Assembly (NCBI GenBank): GCA_900754445.1
Contig: CAAECW010000054.1
Location: 1-11,781, forward strand
Reading direction: 5' to 3'
Length of the DNA stretch: 11,781 nucleotides
Source of the DNA: an uncultured Collinsella sp.
GTDB lineage: Bacteria > Actinomycetota > Coriobacteriia > Coriobacteriales > Coriobacteriaceae
In this document: piece by piece, positions 6,955 to 11,781 of the stretch
How positions within the stretch are numbered: position 1 is the stretch's first letter
Layout of the letters: every line of letters starts with the position of its first letter
Translations under genes and position numbers: made by a program
The notes under the pieces: model-generated
What the model was told of the DNA's origin: nothing
What the model saw: the letters and a program-made list of their open reading frames with translations, nothing else
Databases searched by the model: none

Positions 6955-8094
6955 TTACTCCACATCAAACTCCACGCGATCGAGTTCGGGCACGTTGAGG
7001 TCAATGAGCTTGCGGGCGACGTGACGGTCGTGTGCCCCAAGTGCCTCGCTTGTCGTCACATGGGCGACAATCTCGCGCTCGACGATGCCCTCCTCGTCGC
7101 CTTCGGTGGCCGAGGTCTCGACGGCGACGGTGTAATCCTTAAAGCCCGGCAGCACCGCGGCAAGCTCGCGCGTGGTTTCGGTGACACCGTAGCCGTCCTG
7201 CACGCCGGCCTGCGCCGAGCCAATGGAACCCGCCGTCATGACGATGCAGGGGATGGCAAAGACCACCGTGCCCACAATAATGCGGCGGCGCACCTTGCGT
7301 GACAGCTCATCGACCTCGGCATTTTCCTCGGCTGTCACAATGCCGTCGCCGTTGAGGTCGCGCTTGAGCGGTACACGTAAAAGAAGCAATACGGCTTCGG
7401 CCGCCAGCGCGATAAAGACCACGTTGATGCCAAACTCATAAAGCGCCGAGAGAAACAGTGACCCGCTTGCGATGGCGATGCCGTAGCCCGCCGCGCACAG
7501 GGGCGGCATGAGCGCGGTCGCCACGGCCTCGCCGGCGATGAGCGTGGCGGGTTCCTGGTCGCGCGAGTTGCCCAGCCCGCCTGCAAAGCCGCCTGCGAGT
7601 GCGACGGTAAGGTCCCAGACGGTGGGTGTCGAGTTGTCGATGATGGCGGCCGTGGTGGTGCCAAGGGGCGAGAGCTTAAAGTACAGCGTGGACGTGACCA
7701 GGCAAAAGGCCATCTGCAGCGCAAGGCTGGCGACGGCTTCGACGGTAATCTCGCGGTCGAGCGTGGCAACACCGTATGCCATGGCAAGGACCGAGCCCAT
7801 GAGCGGGCAGATGAGCATGGCGCCCACGATGGCGATGTCCGAATCGATATCGAGGCCGATGCTTGCGATCAGCATGGCGATGATGAGGATGCATAGGTGG
7901 GAGCCAGTCAGACGCGCCCCGTTTACAAAACGCTTGCGGATCACGTGGTAGGGCGCGCGACCCTCGCGAATGTTGAATGCGCGCTTGAGGAAGCGGGTGA
8001 TGTTTTCCATGGCTTCGCTATGGGCAGGGCGGATGCCGTGGCGCCGGTGATGGCGTTCGCGTAGTCGCTTGATCTGTTGTTTGTCGAGTTCCAT
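6955..8094 (-). CDS. DUF389 family membrane protein with EF-hand-like loop
   Basis: Integral membrane protein of 379 residues; family function unknown. The start is ATG at 8092-8094, chosen because GAGG sits five bases upstream on the minus strand. The frame extends to 8220, but that part is Arg/Pro-rich and has no ribosome binding site. Residues 1-60 are basic and cytoplasmic-looking. Residues 65-240 hold about six hydrophobic segments with the DUF389 core (LDIDSDIAIVGAMLICPLMG at 81-100; EPATLIAGEAVATALMPPLC at 181-200). A hydrophilic loop follows, then a last membrane segment (about 271-294) and a soluble C-terminal domain (295-379). The loop at 246-257 reads DLNGDGIVTAEE, matching a canonical 12-residue EF-hand calcium loop (D1, N3, D5, G6, I7, E12). 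It is convergent with the gene at 6378 and divergent from the surface-protein gene. Confidence 0.9.
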   Translation of the reverse strand: MELDKQQIKRLRERHHRRHGIRPAHSEAMENITRFLKRAFNIREGRAPYHVIRKRFVNGARLTGSHLCILIIAMLIASIGLDIDSDIAIVGAMLICPLMGSVLAMAYGVATLDREITVEAVASLALQMAFCLVTSTLYFKLSPLGTTTAAIIDNSTPTVWDLTVALAGGFAGGLGNSRDQEPATLIAGEAVATALMPPLCAAGYGIAIASGSLFLSALYEFGINVVFIALAAEAVLLLLRVPLKRDLNGDGIVTAEENAEVDELSRKVRRRIIVGTVVFAIPCIVMTAGSIGSAQAGVQDGYGVTETTRELAAVLPGFKDYTVAVETSATEGDEEGIVEREIVAHVTTSEALGAHDRHVARKLIDLNVPELDRVEFDVE

Positions 8095-8401
8095 GTCCAC
8101 CTCGTTCCAGCGCGGTCCGCGCAACGCGCCCGTTGTCATAACTCTACACCGTGGCGGGCGGGGTGTCTGTTGGATGCGGAATCCGATAGGGCGGATGACG
8201 CGGGAGCAAATGCAAATCACAGGCTCAATTCCATCCCGCGAGAATATGATGCACCAGCTCCTTCAAATGTGACGAAACTGTGAAGCACGAGAGCGTGAAT
8301 TTCAAAAAATACGCTGGTCGCCAATGTTGCGCAACAGAATTCAAAAATCGACAGCTACCGTTTGATACGTATGGATACATCCGTGTCAAAGGGAGAAAGC
8401 C
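8095..8401. promoter_or_regulatory. Divergent intergenic region with palindrome and direct repeats
   Basis: This 307-nt region separates the DUF389 gene from the surface-protein gene. It turns AT-rich near 8270-8390. TGTTGCGCAACA (8325-8336) is a perfect 12-bp palindrome. It lies between two near-identical copies of GAATTCAAAAAT (8297-8310, with two extra bases, and 8337-8348), 40 bp apart. These are plausible binding sites for a regulator of the 8402 gene. I see no promoter close to consensus; TCGACA (8348-8353) could be a -35 box but lacks a good -10 partner. No gene is seen here. Confidence 0.4.
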
Positions 8402-11400
8402 ATGGCAAACTACAGTCCACAACACTTTGAGCCTCGGGCCAAGGCCGTCAACGTCAAGGGCGTTGCCAACCGCGCCGTCGCAACCGTTTTGACGGCGGGC
8501 CTCATCGCTCAGCCGCTCATGTCGCCGCTGGCGGCAATCGCTGCACCGTCAACCGATAACGGCGATTCTGTTCAGGGGGGGGGTAGTTCTGTAGAGAACA
8601 CCGTTGCCGCCGGTAACCAAGCGGTCGTAAAGACGGCTGCCCAGCTGGCCGAGGAGTCGGCAAAGCAGCTCAAGGACGCTCAGGCCGCCTACGATGCCGC
8701 CCAGAAGAAGGCCGACGCGGCGGGCCAGTCTCAAAAGCAGGCACAGCAGCAAAAGAATCAGGCCTCGCAGGCCGTGACCGATAACGCCGCCGAGCAGAAC
8801 GAGGCCGAGGTAGCCGCGCTTCAGGAGAAGATCGACGAGCTTAAGGCAGCCGTCGAAAAGACCGAGCAGCAGCAGAAGAAGCTGGGCGACCTGAACGATC
8901 AGCTCGAACAGGCCAACAAGAGTGTCGAGGATAAGACCCAGGCGCTCAAGGACGCCAAGGCAAAGCAGGATGAGGCCAAGAAGGCCCTCGATGATGCCCA
9001 GGCCAAGCTCGAGGCCATGGGTATGGACGAGTACGAGGCCGCCAAGAAGGCCGTCGAGGACGCGCGGGCAAAGCTCGATGACGCCAATAAGGCCGTTACT
9101 ACTGCACAGGACAATCTGGACCAGGCCAAGGCTGCCGAGGCCAGCGCCCAGCAGGAAAAGCAGAATACCGAGGCAGCTTTGACGACTGCCCAGGCCAAGA
9201 AGCAGGAGACTGCCGCTGCTCTCGCAGCCGCAACCACCGCGCGCGATAACGCCCAGCAGAAGTTCAACCAGGCGCAGGCCGCGCTCGATGCTGCCGTCTC
9301 GGGTACGGGTGTTGACCTGAGTGCGCTTGAGGCCGCCAAGAAAGCTGCTGCTGGTGAGCTCAAGACCGCGCAGGCGGAGCTCAATGCCGCGACGGATGCC
9401 GACGCCACCGCACAGACAAATCTGCAGGCCGCCCAGGCTGCCGTCGCTGCCGCGCAGGAGAAGGCCAACGCCGCCAACGCTGCTGTAGCATCTGCCCAGT
9501 CTGCATACGATGCGGCAAACAAGGAGTACAAGGACGCGGCCAGTAAGCGTGACGCCGCGAAGACGGCATACGAGCAGGCCCAGCAGACCGAGGCCGACAA
9601 GAAGACCGCGTACGATAAGCTTGTCGAAGTTCGCAAGCAGAAGCGCAGTGAGTGGGAGGCAGCCTGCGCTGCTTCGAACGCCGCGGAAAAGGCTTATGAC
9701 GCTGCTAATGTCCAGGTTGAGGCTCTTGAGCAGCAGATTGCTGACCTCAAGTCCAACATGACCGTTGACCAGGAAGTCATCAATAAGGGCATGCTCGGCT
9801 TTATGGCCTACATCAGCAACAGCAGCGATTTCACGGCTATGCAGAAATCGAACGCCAAGGACGCAATGGCTACACTCACCGGCGCTGACGACAAAGCCGA
9901 GTGGTATGACGATTACGTCGATCAGGACATGTCTCGCGACACCAATCCGCTTTCCTTGGAACAGCTGCGCAACGCCCTGACATATCTCGACACCCAGAAC
10001 AACCTCCGCAAGGCGAACGGTCAGTCGGCGCTCAGCGTCAGCCTCCGCATGACCGCAGCAGCTGCACTCAACGCCTCATATTCATCGAATATTTGGGATC
10101 ACTCGAACTGTTACTTCGATAATGCTGAGAATCTCGCAGGTGGTGGCGGTGCATATACCGGTGGTGAGACCGAGGATACCCTGGGCTGGCCCTACACCGG
10201 TCTCTACACTCAGGAGAAGGTTAATTACGAGAATTGGATTAAAAAGTACGGTGTGGATAGCGAGGCCGGCAAAGATCTCATGGCTCATCGCTATGATTCG
10301 TACTATATCTACCAAAACTATTACGATGTGTACCACGGTACAAAAGATAAGAATGGCAATCAAAGAGGAGACGCCTGCGGGCACTATCTCAACATTATCG
10401 ATTCCGCTACGGTGGCTATCGGCATCGCGACCGGTAGCGGTAAGAACACCGATTCCGAGGTAACCATATTCGATTACAGCGCTGATGACACTCAGGCTGA
10501 TTTCACTGTTTCCGAGTTCAAGAAGCTCGTCAACGACTACATCGATTCTGCCTATAACGCTGGCGGCACGCAGGCGCAGAAGGCGCAACTCAAGGAGCTC
10601 CAGAGCAAGCTCGCCGAGGCGCAGAAGACGCTGGGCACGGCCGATACGGCATATCTCGCTGCTCTCAATAATCAGAAAGGCGCACAAGACGCCTATACCG
10701 CAGCCGACACGAACGTGAACACCGCCAAGGGCGAGTACGAGAAGGCTAAGTCCGGCACCGCCGCCGCGAAGACGGCATACAACGCCGCGAAGGACGCGCT
10801 CGGCGGAATCGACATCGAGTCCCTCAAGCAGAACCTCGATGCCGCCAAATCTGAGGCCGCTACTGCCCAGGCAGCTCTCGATAAGGCAAACGCCACGCTT
10901 GCTGACAGCAAGACGAAGGCAGCCGAGGCCGCTGCTCACAAGGCGAAGGCTCGCAGCGCCCGCGATGCCGCCAAGGCAAAGTCCGAACAGGCCAATGAGG
11001 CGTATGACAACGCCACGGCTTCGGTCAAGGACCTTGCCGCCAAGCGCGATGCCGCCCAGGCGGACCTTGCGAATAAGCAGGGCTCGCTTGACGATGCCAA
11101 GAAGGCCGACGACACTGCCCAGGCTGGCGTTGACAAGGCTCAGGCCGCAGATACGCACGCCGCGACCGCTCTTTCGGACGCCAAGCAGGCAGTTGCCGCC
11201 AAGAAGCAGGCCCTGTCCGACGCACAGGCGAAGGCCAAGGCCGCCGAGGGCGAGCTGGCTACCGCGAACAAGGCCTTCGAGCGCTTCGCCGGCGCCCAGA
11301 AGGCGGTCGACGACGCCAAGGCCACCTATGACGCTACCGTCGCCGGTGTCGCCGATGCCCAGAAGCAGCTCGAGGCCGCCAACGGAGCCGTCGTCGATGC

Positions 11401-11781
11401 GAACTTCGAGATCGTCAAGGCCAAGGCCGAGCTTGCCAACGACGAGGCACTCAAGGCCGATCTTGAGGCTGTCGACCACAAGGCATCCCTTGCCGCGGGC
11501 ACGACGGGCAACGAGAAGCTGGTCAAGCTGAACGCTGCCTACGCTCGCTATAAGGCTGCCGTCGATGCCGCTGCTGGTCTCAAGGCTGCTCTGAGCGATG
11601 CCGATGCCAAGCTGTCCGATGCCAACGACGCCTATGCCGCCGCGCTTGCCGAGCTTGGCGATGCCAAGGATGCCCTGGCTGCCGCGCAGGCCGAGTACGA
11701 CAAGTATCATCCCAAGGCCGAGCCGCAGGCCAAGCCTCAGGTTGCGCAGGCTGCTGCAAAGGCCCCCGTTGCCAAGAAACA
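8402..11781 (+). CDS. Exported coiled-coil surface protein with central CAP domain (3' partial)
   Basis: Open through 1126 codons to the window end; no stop seen. ATG 8402 follows GGGAG (8391-8395) by six bases. Residues 1-48 are a Sec signal peptide: long basic n-region, hydrophobic VATVLTAGLIAQPLMSPLAAIA, likely cleavage near AIAA. Residues about 65-455 and 720-1100 are Ala/Lys/Glu/Gln/Asp-rich heptad coiled coils. Between them (about 464-714) lies a CAP/SCP domain with NLRKANG, WDHSN (His567), AENLA (Glu576), NYENW (Glu610) and GHYLNI (His661). The visible C-terminus turns Lys/Pro/Ala-rich (HPKAEPQAKPQ...), like a wall-spanning linker, so a sortase signal or membrane anchor probably follows. 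Two coils around one CAP domain recall the enterococcal surface-exclusion protein PrgA/Sec10, where a coiled-coil stalk holds a CAP domain far from the cell. Adhesion or cell-cell interaction is plausible but inferred. The G-tract at 8575-8583 may switch it on and off. Confidence 0.92.
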   Translation, partial: MANYSPQHFEPRAKAVNVKGVANRAVATVLTAGLIAQPLMSPLAAIAAPSTDNGDSVQGGGSSVENTVAAGNQAVVKTAAQLAEESAKQLKDAQAAYDAAQKKADAAGQSQKQAQQQKNQASQAVTDNAAEQNEAEVAALQEKIDELKAAVEKTEQQQKKLGDLNDQLEQANKSVEDKTQALKDAKAKQDEAKKALDDAQAKLEAMGMDEYEAAKKAVEDARAKLDDANKAVTTAQDNLDQAKAAEASAQQEKQNTEAALTTAQAKKQETAAALAAATTARDNAQQKFNQAQAALDAAVSGTGVDLSALEAAKKAAAGELKTAQAELNAATDADATAQTNLQAAQAAVAAAQEKANAANAAVASAQSAYDAANKEYKDAASKRDAAKTAYEQAQQTEADKKTAYDKLVEVRKQKRSEWEAACAASNAAEKAYDAANVQVEALEQQIADLKSNMTVDQEVINKGMLGFMAYISNSSDFTAMQKSNAKDAMATLTGADDKAEWYDDYVDQDMSRDTNPLSLEQLRNALTYLDTQNNLRKANGQSALSVSLRMTAAAALNASYSSNIWDHSNCYFDNAENLAGGGGAYTGGETEDTLGWPYTGLYTQEKVNYENWIKKYGVDSEAGKDLMAHRYDSYYIYQNYYDVYHGTKDKNGNQRGDACGHYLNIIDSATVAIGIATGSGKNTDSEVTIFDYSADDTQADFTVSEFKKLVNDYIDSAYNAGGTQAQKAQLKELQSKLAEAQKTLGTADTAYLAALNNQKGAQDAYTAADTNVNTAKGEYEKAKSGTAAAKTAYNAAKDALGGIDIESLKQNLDAAKSEAATAQAALDKANATLADSKTKAAEAAAHKAKARSARDAAKAKSEQANEAYDNATASVKDLAAKRDAAQADLANKQGSLDDAKKADDTAQAGVDKAQAADTHAATALSDAKQAVAAKKQALSDAQAKAKAAEGELATANKAFERFAGAQKAVDDAKATYDATVAGVADAQKQLEAANGAVVDANFEIVKAKAELANDEALKADLEAVDHKASLAAGTTGNEKLVKLNAAYARYKAAVDAAAGLKAALSDADAKLSDANDAYAAALAELGDAKDALAAAQAEYDKYHPKAEPQAKPQVAQAAAKAPVAKK
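8575..8583 (+). repeat. Poly-G tract (9 G), candidate phase-variation switch
   Basis: Nine G in a row lie within codons 58-61 (CAG GGG GGG GGT), about ten residues past the predicted signal-peptide cleavage site. With nine G the frame stays open to the window end. With ten G the next codon is TAG; with eight G the frame reads GTA GTT CTG TAG. Either single-base slip therefore stops translation within a few codons and leaves only a signal peptide plus a short tail. Homopolymer G or C tracts in this position are the usual mark of slipped-strand phase-variable surface genes. It is the longest homopolymer I noticed in the window. An assembly error is possible, but the frame is correct at nine. 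Confidence 0.7.

Noticed and set aside
8095..8220. Upstream extension of the DUF389 frame to an ATG at 8220
   Set aside because: The extra 42 residues are Arg/Pro-rich with no ribosome binding site, while ATG 8094 has GAGG at five bases.
9381..9569. Short Arg/Pro-rich frames within the coiled-coil gene on either strand
   Set aside because: Out-of-frame readings of the repetitive GCC/AAG/GAG codons, with no start signals.
10082..11710. A 542-codon open frame on the minus strand, opposite the second coiled coil
   Set aside because: It is the antisense shadow of Ala/Lys/Glu-rich heptads (Leu/Gly/Val-rich translation), with no domain or start signal.

Overview
The window looks like chromosome from a high-GC, anaerobic, gut-type actinobacterium of the class Coriobacteriia, most likely Collinsella or a close relative. 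This is an inference from the strongly GC-ending codons (GAC, CTC, GCC, AAG), the fused 2-hydroxyacyl-CoA dehydratase activase, and the large CAP/coiled-coil surface protein. No rRNA, tRNA, IS element or CRISPR array was seen.

Layout: (i) 1-377 is non-coding. Its left half looks like a minus-strand transcription unit of about 150 nt: a promoter (171-199), two hairpins, then an intrinsic terminator (16-44). A Shine-Dalgarno-like GGGAGGG follows at the very edge, so it may be a regulatory leader for a gene left of the window or a stand-alone small RNA. Its right half carries palindromes that fit TetR operators. (ii) 378-5881 is a tight two-gene operon. It has a TetR-type regulator with a TTG start and, 11 nt later, a 1593-residue iron-sulfur protein joining two ATPase (activase) modules to dehydratase-like modules. 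A strong terminator ends it at 5911-5946. (iii) 5882-6377 holds a frameshifted gene remnant and a palindrome-rich stretch. (iv) 6378-6827 is a small predicted membrane-anchored protein of unknown function, ending in a terminator. (v) 6955-8094 on the minus strand is a DUF389 membrane protein with an EF-hand-like calcium-loop sequence. (vi) 8402 to the end is an exported protein of more than 1100 residues: a signal peptide, a long coiled coil, a central CAP domain, a second long coiled coil, then the start of a Lys/Pro/Ala-rich tail. Its 3' end lies outside the window.

The most interesting signal is a run of nine G at 8575-8583, inside the surface-protein gene and about ten codons after the predicted signal-peptide cleavage site. 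Losing or gaining one G brings a TAG stop into frame almost at once, so the tract is placed like a slipped-strand ON/OFF (phase-variation) switch. In this sequence the gene is ON. The second is the promoter- and terminator-bounded structured RNA at the left edge. The third is the single-chain activase, in which two ATPase halves each keep a cysteine pair 39 residues apart, consistent with an intramolecular version of the [4Fe-4S]-bridged HgdC homodimer.

The genes do not form one pathway. The TetR/activase pair is a self-contained regulated redox unit, while the DUF389 protein and the CAP/coiled-coil protein are divergently transcribed envelope genes sharing a 307-nt intergenic region.
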